Of a stretch of 64,000 nucleotides of DNA, positions 9,029 to 17,905 are shown piece by piece. Each line of letters starts with the position of its first letter. Position 1 is the first letter of the stretch. This stretch comes from Chamaesiphon minutus PCC 6605 (lineage in GTDB: Bacteria > Cyanobacteriota > Cyanobacteriia > Cyanobacteriales > Chamaesiphonaceae). Under the pieces are notes generated by a model. The model did no database searches and was not told where the DNA came from. It worked only from the letters and a program-made list of their open reading frames with translations. The stretch is taken from the NCBI RefSeq assembly GCF_000317145.1, contig NC_019697.1:6003889-6067888 (forward strand), read 5' to 3'. The position numbers and the translations under genes were made by a program.

Positions 9029-9637
9029 TTATATTGGCTGAACTTGAGTTCTTCGAGTGCCAAAAATGCGGACGAGCATTGCGATCGAAACTAATAATGT
9101 GAGGAATAAATATCCCCATTCCAGCCGCGCTCGTCTGCCAAATTCGACGGCAAATATCAGCCAAAAATAGTACATTCCCGCCGTATGCAGTACCCGCCAA
9201 GCACGCCGCCCAATCACTTTAGCTGTTGCAGAGAACGAGGTAATTGTCATCGCGAGTAAAAAGGCGTAGCCTAAAATTGCCAAGGGATTGGCACTGAAGG
9301 CTTGTTGGCGAATGGCTAGCTGCAATGTGGAAAAAGCGATCGCATGATATGTGTGGGATACTGCCATCGACAAGCCCAGGAAGCGGCGATTTTGCACCAT
9401 CCATAGCGACAGGGGCGATTGCCATAACCGTCGCAGTGGTGCCGCAATAAAGGCGAGCAAAAATAGCAGACAAGAAGATCTCGCTGTCAGTCGCACCAGA
9501 ATGAGTGTAGATGTTTCTGTCAACCCCATGCTGCTCAAAATCGCTACCACAGCAACTCCGAGCGCGATCGTGACTGTCATTACTATTGGCCATCCTTTCA
9601 TCCTGTCAACCTCCGCTCGTGTAGATTGTATTTGCAT
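9029..9637 (-). CDS. Ferric-reductase-like transmembrane protein (MsrQ/YedZ-like heme fold)
   Basis: A 202-aa polytopic membrane protein with six predicted helices. It carries the pattern of the ferric-reductase-like heme-b domain: RRFLGLSMAVSHTYHAIAF in the third helix (His about 94 and 97) and RRAWRVLHTAGMYYFW in the fifth (His about 153), histidines that ligate heme in MsrQ and related proteins. It lacks the FAD/NAD cytosolic domain of full ferric reductases. An MsrP partner is not adjacent, so electron donor and acceptor are unknown. Internal ATGs at residues 13 and 20 are alternative starts. It is upstream of a repeat and downstream of the AraC gene's 3' end, same strand. Confidence 0.7.
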   Translation of the reverse strand: MQIQSTRAEVDRMKGWPIVMTVTIALGVAVVAILSSMGLTETSTLILVRLTARSSCLLFLLAFIAAPLRRLWQSPLSLWMVQNRRFLGLSMAVSHTYHAIAFSTLQLAIRQQAFSANPLAILGYAFLLAMTITSFSATAKVIGRRAWRVLHTAGMYYFWLIFAVEFGRRARLEWGYLFLTLLVSIAMLVRIFGTRRTQVQPI

Positions 9638-9704
9638 CTACTTTATCGATCGAGCCGAGCTGCTGTCTTGTCTGTGCTTGCGAACTTTGTCCTAAAACCG
9701 CGAT

Positions 9705-10610
9705 TTAGATGCGATCGCGATATTGTTTGGGCGTGCAATGGGTGTGTTGATGAAAAATGCGGGTAAAATGACTTTGAGTTTGAAACCCGACTCGATGGGC
9801 GATCGCGACAATTGGTTGAGAGGTGGTTTTTAACAGGATTTGAGATCGGGCGATCCGCTGTTTGAGGATGTATTGATGCGGTGTGATTCCAAACGTGCGG
9901 CGAAATACCGTGGCAAAGTGATGAACGCTCAGATCGACTACTCGACTCAATCGGGCTACCGTCAGCTCCTCACCCAAATAAGCCTCGATATAATCTTTAA
10001 TGCGATCGGTATCGCGCGGCGATAATATACCTCCGACAGATGCGAGCTTCGCCGTACTGTAGTTTTGGGCTAGATGTGCGGACAAGGCAATTGAGATCGA
10101 ATCGGCATAGAGTCTGCCTTCTGCACCGCTACATTGCCACTCTCGATACAATGCCAATCCCATTTGGACGATTAACGGATCTCGCACCTGGATCTGCGGT
10201 ACCAATTGTTTGCCAGGAGCTAGAGTCTTAGTCTGTGCTGGATGCAGAAATAGTTCTAAGAGTAATACTTCGGACTCGATGTAGACGTGTGGAAATAGCT
10301 CTGTCTGAGGGATGATGGCGACATCGCCTGCTTGATAGTCCACTGATTGCCAACCGTTGGCTGTTTTGTAGCTACAGCTAAAGTTGTCGAGCGCGATCGT
10401 TAGAAAATGAAAATTCATCGTTGCTGCGGGCATTTCCCCGCGCGGTTCCCGCTCTAAAATTAAATTCACCCCTTCCCAGCCGGATTCAAAACTACTTGCT
10501 AGGTGGAGGTGTTCGGGTTCGAGATCGGACATAGATATTTGCGCTGAAGATCGGGTGGTACGCTGCTCCGCCAGAGCGGTTGACACGGCAGGTAAAAGCT
10601 CGATCTCCAT
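9705..10610 (-). CDS. AraC-family transcriptional regulator
   Basis: A 301-aa regulator. Residues about 190-301 form the AraC/XylS DNA-binding domain: two helix-turn-helix units, with LTVARLSRVVDLSVHHFATVFRRTFG and IVAIAHRVGFQTQSHFTRIFHQ, followed by TPKQYRDR. The N-terminal half is a cupin-like sensor domain of unknown ligand. An in-frame TTG at 10652 would add residues encoded by an inserted repeat element; the genuine start is the ATG at 10608-10610, which lies inside the 10-bp target duplication of that element. The original leader has therefore been displaced by 135 bases, and expression may now depend on the inserted sequence. Target genes are unknown. Confidence 0.88.
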   Translation of the reverse strand: MEIELLPAVSTALAEQRTTRSSAQISMSDLEPEHLHLASSFESGWEGVNLILEREPRGEMPAATMNFHFLTIALDNFSCSYKTANGWQSVDYQAGDVAIIPQTELFPHVYIESEVLLLELFLHPAQTKTLAPGKQLVPQIQVRDPLIVQMGLALYREWQCSGAEGRLYADSISIALSAHLAQNYSTAKLASVGGILSPRDTDRIKDYIEAYLGEELTVARLSRVVDLSVHHFATVFRRTFGITPHQYILKQRIARSQILLKTTSQPIVAIAHRVGFQTQSHFTRIFHQHTHCTPKQYRDRI

Positions 10611-10617
10611 CCCGCTC

Positions 10618-10742
10618 CAATACTTCTTGGTTAAGAACTGCTGACGACTCAAGTCGCCGCTAGTGTTGTGAAGTCCACCTAAGCGGACTTCATATTGTTC
10701 GTCCCGATTTTAATCGGTACCTAACTTAACCGAGAAGTATTG
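10618..10742. mobile_element. MITE-like element, copy C, with terminal inverted repeats and 10-bp target duplication
   Basis: A 125-bp non-coding element. Its ends are 18-bp inverted repeats, CAATACTTCTTGGTTAAG on the left and the complement of CAATACTTCTCGGTTAAG on the right (one mismatch). It is flanked on both sides by the direct repeat CATCCCGCTC (10608-10617 and 10743-10752), a 10-bp target site duplication. The interior has the same core as copies A and B (AAGTCGCCGCTAGTG, then GAAGTCCACC). It encodes nothing, so it must have been moved by a transposase in trans. It landed exactly at the start codon of the AraC gene. Confidence 0.85.
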
Positions 10743-10830
10743 CATCCCGCTCGATCTTTTACCTAATACTAAGGGTTTAAAGCCCCCACATTTCGGATTG
10801 TTATTAAAACGGAATTTAAATATCCGTCTT

Positions 10831-10866
10831 AACAACTATCAACTATCAATTATCAACTATCAACTA
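10831..10866. repeat. Heptanucleotide array (AACTATC)
   Basis: Five units of AACTATC/AATTATC in tandem end next to the stop codon of the NDP-sugar pyrophosphorylase gene (10868), another 7-mer array abutting a gene end. Confidence 0.9.
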
Positions 10867-10867
10867 A

Positions 10868-12034
10868 TTAACCGAGCTGGTTAACCTTAAAAGAACCAGC
10901 AAATACTGTGGCTGGATGTTTAATATTCTCGATCGGTTTGCGCGTATCTGTAATTAACCAATCCAATGAAGTGGCTTGGAGATCGATCGTCGCACCATCT
11001 TTATCGACACAATATCGTCCGAATACTAACTTGTCAGTTAACTCCACATCAGCAATCCGAGAATACTCAAAGATGACACTATTATTGATGTGTGCGCCAC
11101 TACAAATATGGCAATTACGACCGATCATCGCTGGGCCAGTAATTTTGGCTCCATCTTCGATTTTGGTCATCCCACCAATATAAACTGGGCCAGTAATATC
11201 TACCTTGTCCCAATTAACAGCAACATTAATTCCGGTAAAAATTCCTGGTGCTACCTCAGTTCCAGGAATCGGCACATTTTTTACTTTACCCATTAAAACA
11301 CTGCGAATTGCTTGCCAATAGTCGGGGACTTTGCCAATATCTACCCACTGAAAATCCATCGCGATCGCATAAAAAGGCGCACCCATTTCTACCAATTTAG
11401 GAAATAGATCGCCCCCAATATCATATTCTTCACCAGAAGGAATGTAATTGAGCACCTCTGGCTCAAAAATATAAATCCCCGTATTAATATTTGTACTCAG
11501 TGCCTCTTCTACTGTGGGTTTTTCTTGGAATGCTTGAATTCTACCGTTTTCATCGGTGACCACTACCCCATAACTGGAAACTTCATCGCGCGGTACCGAT
11601 TTGGTCACGATCGTGGCGAGGGAGCCTTTTTCGCGATGCCATTTTACGGCGGCGGTGAGGTCGAGATCGATCAGTGCATCACCACATAGCACTACAAATG
11701 TATCGTCAAAGAAGGGATAAAAATCTTGAATTCGGCGCATCCCACCAGCCGAACCCAGAGCTTTTCCCTCTAATTCTCCATCCTCGCGAATCTTGCCCTC
11801 AAATGAATAGGCAATTTGGACGCCAAACCTTTGTCCATCGTGAAAATAGCTTTCAATCTCCTTGGCAAGATGGCTGACATTGACCATAATTTCAGTGAAA
11901 TCATGCTGCTTGAGCAAGTCCACCAAAAACTCCATCACTGGCTTGTGTAGTATAGGAATTAAGGGTTTGGGAATAGTATAAGTAATGGGACGCACTCGGG
12001 TACCTTTCCCAGCAGCCAGAATCATTGCTTTCAT
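10868..12034 (-). CDS. NDP-sugar pyrophosphorylase (mannose-1-phosphate guanylyltransferase-like)
   Basis: A 388-aa nucleotidyltransferase joining a sugar-1-phosphate to an NTP to give NDP-sugar. The N-terminal domain opens with the nucleotide-binding signature MILAAGKGTRVRPIT and the conserved KPLIPI; CGDALIDLDL (about residues 105-114) holds the metal-binding Asp, and FQEKP and NTGIYIFEPEVL are typical. Residues about 250-350 form a left-handed beta-helix (IGGMTKIEDGAKITGPAMIGRNC). It ends with an unassigned tail of about 40 residues. The frame extends upstream to a GTG at 12103, but the family start is the ATG at 12034. GTP/mannose versus glucose specificity is not decided by sequence. It would feed the polysaccharide cluster further along, although it is not next to it. 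Confidence 0.9.
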   Translation of the reverse strand: MKAMILAAGKGTRVRPITYTIPKPLIPILHKPVMEFLVDLLKQHDFTEIMVNVSHLAKEIESYFHDGQRFGVQIAYSFEGKIREDGELEGKALGSAGGMRRIQDFYPFFDDTFVVLCGDALIDLDLTAAVKWHREKGSLATIVTKSVPRDEVSSYGVVVTDENGRIQAFQEKPTVEEALSTNINTGIYIFEPEVLNYIPSGEEYDIGGDLFPKLVEMGAPFYAIAMDFQWVDIGKVPDYWQAIRSVLMGKVKNVPIPGTEVAPGIFTGINVAVNWDKVDITGPVYIGGMTKIEDGAKITGPAMIGRNCHICSGAHINNSVIFEYSRIADVELTDKLVFGRYCVDKDGATIDLQATSLDWLITDTRKPIENIKHPATVFAGSFKVNQLG

Positions 12035-12131
12035 ATTAAATTTTGAATACTTGAACTCCCTGTCCCATCTACTGTAGCAGCGATCGATTGTTATCTGCAC
12101 CACGCTATTACTCGTAATCTAGAGGAGATAG

Positions 12132-12974
12132 CTAGTTCATTTCTACCGATTCTTCTTGCAGTCTGCGGATGGTCAGGGTTTGATAAAAGTCTGTTTGATA
12201 GAGTTCGACCTTAGATTGGGCCGATAGTAGTAATAGTGCCCAGAATACACCTACTCGATCGTGATTTGCTCCATGTTCTTGTCCGGGGGCGGGCGGAAAC
12301 TTTGCAGACCAGATATTTACTAGATCTTCAAGAGTCCAACAATCGGTTTCACTAGTATATGTGACTAGAAACTCGGCCACAAGTGCCGCCATTTCGGTTA
12401 AATTCTCATCGTGAGCCAGTCCGACGATGGTTTGAGTGGCTTTCTTCACCGACATCGCTTTGCTCTTGATCGAGCGACGCCGCAATGTTGGCTCGGCAAT
12501 TTTATCAGCGATTTGGCTCAGTTGCAGAATCAGATCTTGGAGCGTTACCGGACGAGTTTGGGGCGGGGGCGAGGTCAGTCTGCGCCGAATGTGTCGCTCC
12601 AAGTTACGCGGTAGCCCTGTAGTCCCGATCTCTTCAAATTCGATATCTTCTTCGATAAAGTCAAAATCTTCTGTCTGAGATTGACTTTGTTCTAAACTCT
12701 GGGCTTTGAGTAACACTAGCATTGCCGCCCACAGAAAGGCTTGTCCGGATTGAGAAAGGTTGGCTTGCTTGTGCGCTAGAGTTTGATTGGCTTGGAGTGG
12801 CAGTTTGCTCAGGTGCAGATCGATCGCATCAATAACTTTGACATCCCACGGATCGATTTCGCCGCGCTGGGCGAGATCGATGAGCATGGCAATTCCCATC
12901 TGTGCGAGGGTATGGGGATCTACTTGTGGTTCGACTGAAGGAGAGAAGTTCTCCCGATGGGGGGTGGCGACCAT
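12132..12974 (-). CDS. scpA: Segregation and condensation protein A
   Basis: A 280-aa kleisin that bridges SMC heads with ScpB in the condensin complex for chromosome compaction and segregation. Family marks: the N-terminal SMC-neck helix (IAMLIDLAQRGEIDPWDVKVIDAI), a middle stretch rich in Glu/Asp (EDFDFIEEDIEFEE), and the C-terminal winged helix (residues about 200-275, VGVFWALLLLSAQSKVELYQTDFYQTL). The ATG at 12974 is the only plausible start. Length is slightly above the usual 240-260 aa because of the N-terminal 20 residues. scpB is not in the window. Confidence 0.93.
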   Translation of the reverse strand: MVATPHRENFSPSVEPQVDPHTLAQMGIAMLIDLAQRGEIDPWDVKVIDAIDLHLSKLPLQANQTLAHKQANLSQSGQAFLWAAMLVLLKAQSLEQSQSQTEDFDFIEEDIEFEEIGTTGLPRNLERHIRRRLTSPPPQTRPVTLQDLILQLSQIADKIAEPTLRRRSIKSKAMSVKKATQTIVGLAHDENLTEMAALVAEFLVTYTSETDCWTLEDLVNIWSAKFPPAPGQEHGANHDRVGVFWALLLLSAQSKVELYQTDFYQTLTIRRLQEESVEMN

Positions 12975-13336
12975 TTAGTTGGGAGTTGGGAGTTGGGGTA
13001 CGCTCTGGTTCAAACTCGAGCGTCGAGTTCAAACGGGGGAATTAAGCTCCACGATTGCGGTGTAGCTTAATTGGTAACTTTACATCAAATTCAGCATAAT
13101 TAACGTTGCAAAATCGGGTATTTTATGAATTCTACCTTACGGAAATTACTACTCGATCGCATCTTGCCGAAAGTACTAGTCACCCCTCGGTTCTGACTCC
13201 CTGTCCGATCTCACTCAAATCTGGGTCGCGCTCACAAGCGCGAGACGCTCTGAACTATCGATTTAGAAGGTATCTACAATGTTGGTGCTGTTGGGTAGAG
13301 CAAAGCGAAACCCAACCTACATCATCTCCCCCCTCC
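12975..13336. other. 362-bp gap with heptamer array and two hairpins
   Basis: Directly upstream of scpA there is a short TTGGGAG array (12977-12999). It is followed by an AACTCGA/TCGAGTT hairpin around 13013-13029 and, at 13290-13316, a 7-bp stem GTTGGGT/ACCCAAC around an A-rich loop, near the end of era. No gene is supported; open frames here are short and of repeat composition. Confidence 0.6.
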
Positions 13337-14371
13337 CTACTCCTCCACCCGATAACCGAGTTCTGCCAACCGCAAGCCAGATTGCCGCCACTTAGGTTGC
13401 ACTTTGACAAATAATTCTAAATAAACCTTACCTGCAATCAGTTTTTGCATTTGCTCTCTGGCATTAGAGCCGATTTGCTTGAGCATTTGGCCGCTTTTAC
13501 CGATGAGGATGCCTTTTTGGGAGTCGCGTTCGACATAAATAGTCGCTAGGACTCGAGTAATTTTGGCATCTTCTTGGACCCGATCGATCGTAACTGCCAC
13601 AGAATGCGGTAATTCTTCACGAGTGAGCAAAATGATTTGTTCGCGAATTAGTTCGCCCATGATAAACCGTTCTGGTTGGTCTGTAACCAGTTCTGGCGGG
13701 TAATAGTAAGGGCCAGTGTCGAGATTTTCGCTCAGACTAGCTTGCAGTCGATCCAATCCTGTCTCAGCAGTAGCGGAAAAGTTGACTACCTGCCAGTTAT
13801 GAGTTTGGGCGAGTTCGAGATAGCTAGCATCGATGGCTTCCAAGTGAGAGCGGCTCAAATCTGTCCGCAAATCGATTTTGTTGATTCCCAGAATAATCGG
13901 CACCTGGACATTGATTAGCAACTCAGCGATAAACCGATCTCCACCGCCAGCAATCTCCGTGCCATCAACTACAAACAATACGACATCTACCGCCCCGATC
14001 GCGCTTTGAGCGTTTTTCACCAAGACTTCGCCGAGTTTGTGATGGGGTTTGTGAATCCCAGGGGTATCGACAAAGATCATTTGCGCCGTATCGGTGGTAA
14101 GGATGCCCTGTAAGCGGTTGCGAGTCGTTTGAGGGACTGGGGAGACGATCGCAATTTTTTGACCGATTAGTTGGTTCATCAGCGTCGATTTACCCACATT
14201 CGGTCTGCCAATAATCCCGACAAATCCCGATCGAAATCCCTCCGGTGCAGCCGGAATCAATCCTAAACCTAAATCCTGTGCTGGATTCGTGACACTATCT
14301 TGTTGAGCTGCTAGGTACGCTTCAACTACGGATCGATCGTTTGGGGTTACTGGCTCGGCTCGCTCGGTCAT
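13337..14371 (-). CDS. era: GTPase Era
   Basis: A 344-aa essential GTPase that binds the 3' end of 16S rRNA and helps assemble the 30S subunit. GTPase motifs: G1 GRPNVGKST (residues 55-63), G3 DTPGIH, G4 NKID. The KH RNA-binding domain follows from about residue 245, with the signature ILIGKSGQMLKQIGS. The open frame continues upstream to 14587 but through repeat-derived sequence; the ATG at 14371 (MTERAEPV) is chosen. Even so the protein has about 45 residues before the G domain, longer than the E. coli Era. It is same-strand with scpA but separated by 360 bp. Confidence 0.94.
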   Translation of the reverse strand: MTERAEPVTPNDRSVVEAYLAAQQDSVTNPAQDLGLGLIPAAPEGFRSGFVGIIGRPNVGKSTLMNQLIGQKIAIVSPVPQTTRNRLQGILTTDTAQMIFVDTPGIHKPHHKLGEVLVKNAQSAIGAVDVVLFVVDGTEIAGGGDRFIAELLINVQVPIILGINKIDLRTDLSRSHLEAIDASYLELAQTHNWQVVNFSATAETGLDRLQASLSENLDTGPYYYPPELVTDQPERFIMGELIREQIILLTREELPHSVAVTIDRVQEDAKITRVLATIYVERDSQKGILIGKSGQMLKQIGSNAREQMQKLIAGKVYLELFVKVQPKWRQSGLRLAELGYRVEE

Positions 14372-14439
14372 TGGCTTCTCGCTGGTGATTCTCCTTTCGA
14401 TCTTACCGCAGCGATCGCGCATACTGGCTCTGTCGAGGT

Positions 14440-14600
14440 AATGCTTCACCAAAGGCAGTGGGCAGTGCTTCGGCACCACGCCAACGCAAAGCGCAGCCTC
14501 AGCAGACGCTTTGCGCTTCCGACTTGGCTTTGCAACTGAGGGCAAAAGGCACACAGGCAGCGATTCGCGCCTGCATTTGTGCCCCAACGCTTAAGCGCGA
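14440..14600. repeat. GC-rich mosaic repeat upstream of era
   Basis: Contains a perfect 9-bp stem CGCAAAGCG/CGCTTTGCG (14485-14493 with 14507-14515) and the pieces ACGCCAACGC and TTGGCTTTGC that recur in mosaic repeats at 46684-46804 and 52790-52880. It lies between era and the hydrolase gene and accounts for spurious open frames there. Confidence 0.45.
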
Positions 14601-14643
14601 GCCAGACAGAAAGTAGAAGATCGAACACAGATGTCCAGATAGC

Positions 14644-15390
14644 TTAATTAAACTCTACTTTCATCGGTTGATGAAATACAATTGCTGGTTCTAGCTTTTG
14701 CCAAAAATTTTGGATGTGATAACTGACCAATTCCGAATGAATGTGATGAAAGAAATGTCCCCCGGTTGAGACTCGCCAGATTTCATCTACTGGTTTAAAG
14801 TAATTAATCCATTTGGATAAAGCAGATGACTTAATAACAGGATCGGATTGACAAGCACATATCATCAACGGCATATCCACACCGCCTGCTGGTAAAAGAG
14901 TAGATTGAAATAGTGAATGACTCGATGGAGCTTCGACTAAATCTCGCTCCATTCGCTCGACTAAATCGCACACATGACGAGCTGAAGTACCTGGAAACAG
15001 ATCCGTAGAAATTGATTTTAAAATATGCGCTCGACTATACGGTAAAGACCACAATCGATCGTAATAATAAGAATGCCAATTAATTCCCGGTCTTACGGCA
15101 ACGCTCAATAGGGTTAATGAGGCAACTCGAGCGGGATACAGGCGCGCGTACACTAACGCAATCGTTCCACTGATGCCATGTCCGATGAGATGCACTGGCT
15201 CGGCTAGCTCGGCTATGTAGTCGTGTAATAATTTAACGGCTCCATCAATGGAACTACTTTCATCTAGAGTTTGTTGGTATTCCCATAGCTCGACTTTGAC
15301 GACTTGAGATAGATGATTGATGAGGCGGCGATGGAAATACTTGAGACTAGGACTAGCACTAATCCAGAGAAATTTAGGCCGATTTGTCAT
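14644..15390 (-). CDS. Alpha/beta-hydrolase fold protein with altered nucleophile elbow
   Basis: A 248-aa protein from the ATG at 15390 (a GTG at 15426 would add 12 residues). It has the alpha/beta hydrolase layout: VHLIGH before the nucleophile elbow, a cap region rich in aromatic residues, an acid loop (ACQSDPVIKSSAL) and a late His (STGGHFFHH). However, the elbow reads G70-H-G72-I-S74-G75 where G-x-S-x-G is expected, so the position of the catalytic serine is glycine and a serine is found two residues later. Either the nucleophile is shifted or the protein is non-enzymatic. No substrate can be proposed. It stands alone between repeats and a gene-free region. Confidence 0.75.
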   Translation of the reverse strand: MTNRPKFLWISASPSLKYFHRRLINHLSQVVKVELWEYQQTLDESSSIDGAVKLLHDYIAELAEPVHLIGHGISGTIALVYARLYPARVASLTLLSVAVRPGINWHSYYYDRLWSLPYSRAHILKSISTDLFPGTSARHVCDLVERMERDLVEAPSSHSLFQSTLLPAGGVDMPLMICACQSDPVIKSSALSKWINYFKPVDEIWRVSTGGHFFHHIHSELVSYHIQNFWQKLEPAIVFHQPMKVEFN

Positions 15391-16292
15391 TATACTTATT
15401 ATTTGAAAAATGTCCGACTGTCTCACCGCCGCGTGCGGAGATTTTGGCTGCTAAAATCTCGATCGAGATCTTGTCGATCGACCGATCGCCAAGTTTATTC
15501 TGAACTATTCTCACAATACATTCCGTTTTACCAGTCCGATCGTCAAAAAACAGTTCAATTGTGACATATTAGTCATTCTAATTAATAAATATTTAATAAG
15601 TTAGCGCGTTTTATCTGAATACTCAATCCCGATGCGGCGACACGAGCGTCGTCAGCCAAAATTGCTCCAGCTTCAATTCGGCTCATCTTCACCGCCGAGT
15701 TCGTAAGTAAAACCAAAATAGGTCATGCACCACCACCAAGTAAAATTAACCCAATTCATCAGTGTCTATCCTTAATATGTGTTCGATGTATTAATGTTTA
15801 ACATCCCCGCGCCACCATCGAGTCCGACAAGATCGCTCGCGATCGTTACAGGACTTGTTAGCGTCGATTCGCTACTTACTCCCAATTCGATCGCCTATTC
15901 ACTAAATAACTATTTATGTCAATAATTTTTAGCAATCTCAACCGCAAAACTGAATTACTGCCAACCGAGCGGGACAATTAATTCCTGTAGGCAGATCGGC
16001 TTGCTGAAATGGTAGTCAGGACTTTTAGATCTAGACCTCACGACTGCCTAAATTTTGGCGATCGCCAGATCTCAATCCGATTTAGCTTATTGACTATTAA
16101 TTTCAACAAGCTCTAAAAAATTCTATCACAACTATTGAGAATAACTATCATTTACTTGAAGTAAAGTTTTATGAAGTTCGCGCCATTGCGCCGATGAAAT
16201 TCTGCCAGCTAAAATTTGGACGCCAAATTTTGACTCGATTCCCGATCCAAAACTCAAAATATCTGGCACTGGATTGAGAATTCCTAGCTAAT
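15391..16292. other. 900-bp gene-free region
   Basis: No open frame with coding character was found on either strand. The sequence is AT-rich in patches (15560-15605, 15905-15940, 16085-16170) and contains an imperfect inverted repeat centred on TAGATCTA near 16030 and a candidate Fur site at 16136-16150. It separates the divergent hydrolase gene from the cysteine-protease-like gene and may hold regulatory sequence for both. Confidence 0.5.
16136..16150. promoter_or_regulatory. Candidate Fur-type operator
   Basis: TGAGAATAACTATCA matches the 7-1-7 Fur inverted-repeat pattern TGATAAT-N-ATTATCA at 12 of 14 positions. It is about 143 bases upstream of the start codon at 16293, in an AT-rich stretch suited to a promoter. 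This is pattern matching only; no -10 box can be fixed. Confidence 0.4.
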
Positions 16293-17204
16293 ATGGGTAA
16301 CATGAGAAAGGAGTACTTACTCGCCGATATCGCGCTCACACCGAATCATATGCGAAGCGACTTAAATGCGACGGAAACGAATATCGAGGGAAGAGGCTAC
16401 GCCAACGATCTTCGCCTAGACGAACGCTTAGCCAAATTTGCCGAATCGCCGCAAACTGGAGTCTGGAACCATTTAGACAAATGGCAACTAATCGAGGATG
16501 TTCGCGATAGGCTTACTAATCCTTACCAAATCCAACAGGGAGAACAGCCTTTTTGCGGCCCTGCTGCGGTAGTATTTGAACTAATTCGCAAACAACCCGA
16601 TCGCTATATCGATATCTGTCAAAGCTTGTACGAGTATGGGAGTTTTGATGGCTACACCAAAAAAATTGTCGCCTCTGGCAGGTTGTGCCGCAGTTATGGC
16701 AACCTGAGAATGCCGCAGGTTGATTGGATGCTACTGGCAACCCTCCGCGATTGTGCCAATAAAATCGTGCCCGTGCATCCCAAAGCTCCCAGACTGCTCC
16801 GCGAACTCGGTGGCATCACCAAGCCCTGGGAAATCAATGGTTGGGTACGAGAACTATTAGGTTATTCCCAGACAAAATCTCATCCAACACCTCTATCTGG
16901 CGAATTTCGCGCGCTGCAAGAAGCCGATAATACGATTAAAGCTGGTGGTGTAGCGTTCGGGTTGATCAATTCGCAAGGTTTGCTCGGCAACAACTCATTT
17001 ATCGCGTCCCGATTTCATCGGGTTTTTCCCAATCATTGGGTGACAATTTTGGGTAATATCTCGATCGAAGCTCCGACTAAAATCACTAAAAATAAGCAAA
17101 GTCGAGTCCAATTCGATATGTATTCCTGGGGTCGCAAAATTCACGTCAATACCGACGCATCGACGATTAAAGATTTTTTCTGGGGAGTCGCAGTAGGAAG
17201 TTAA
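16293..17204 (+). CDS. Candidate papain-like cysteine protease-fold protein (possible effector)
   Basis: A 303-aa protein I cannot assign to a named family. What can be seen: Gln82-x5-Cys88 in QGEQPFCGPAA, the spacing of the oxyanion Gln and nucleophile of papain-like (C1/C39-type) peptidases; His248 in FPNHWVTILG; and Asp275 followed by YSWG (275-280), resembling the third catalytic residue plus Trp of that fold. Residues 60-100 just before and after Cys88 (aromatic and helix-forming) fit the packing helix. There is no signal peptide or membrane segment. It stands alone downstream of a possible Fur site. A protease, amidase or toxin-like role is inference from three motifs in order; the first 50 residues resemble nothing known. 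ATG 16293 or the ATG three codons later could be the start. Confidence 0.65.
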   Translation: MGNMRKEYLLADIALTPNHMRSDLNATETNIEGRGYANDLRLDERLAKFAESPQTGVWNHLDKWQLIEDVRDRLTNPYQIQQGEQPFCGPAAVVFELIRKQPDRYIDICQSLYEYGSFDGYTKKIVASGRLCRSYGNLRMPQVDWMLLATLRDCANKIVPVHPKAPRLLRELGGITKPWEINGWVRELLGYSQTKSHPTPLSGEFRALQEADNTIKAGGVAFGLINSQGLLGNNSFIASRFHRVFPNHWVTILGNISIEAPTKITKNKQSRVQFDMYSWGRKIHVNTDASTIKDFFWGVAVGS

Positions 17205-17244
17205 AGGGCGACACTATTTAGATTATTTATAAAACTACCTCAAT

Positions 17245-17855
<611 letters not shown>

Positions 17856-17905
17856 TTAATCAGTGATGTTCGATCCGATCGGTGGCATTGATTTTTTAAG
17901 AGAAA

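Noticed and set aside
9351-9695. 114-residue + strand frame over the ferric-reductase-like gene
   Set aside because: Shadow of a real membrane-protein gene; no coding signature of its own.
13000-13040. tRNA-like T-loop (GGTTCAAACTC) upstream of scpA
   Set aside because: No acceptor stem, anticodon arm or D-loop can be formed around it; it is a small hairpin only.
13106-13414. 102-residue open frame on the + strand between scpA and era
   Set aside because: It crosses a repeat and the end of era on the other strand, has low-complexity composition and no start signal.
14372-14587. N-terminal extension of Era up to 14587
   Set aside because: The extra 72 residues are Cys/Arg-rich translation of a GC-rich repeat; the ATG at 14371 gives a normal protein.
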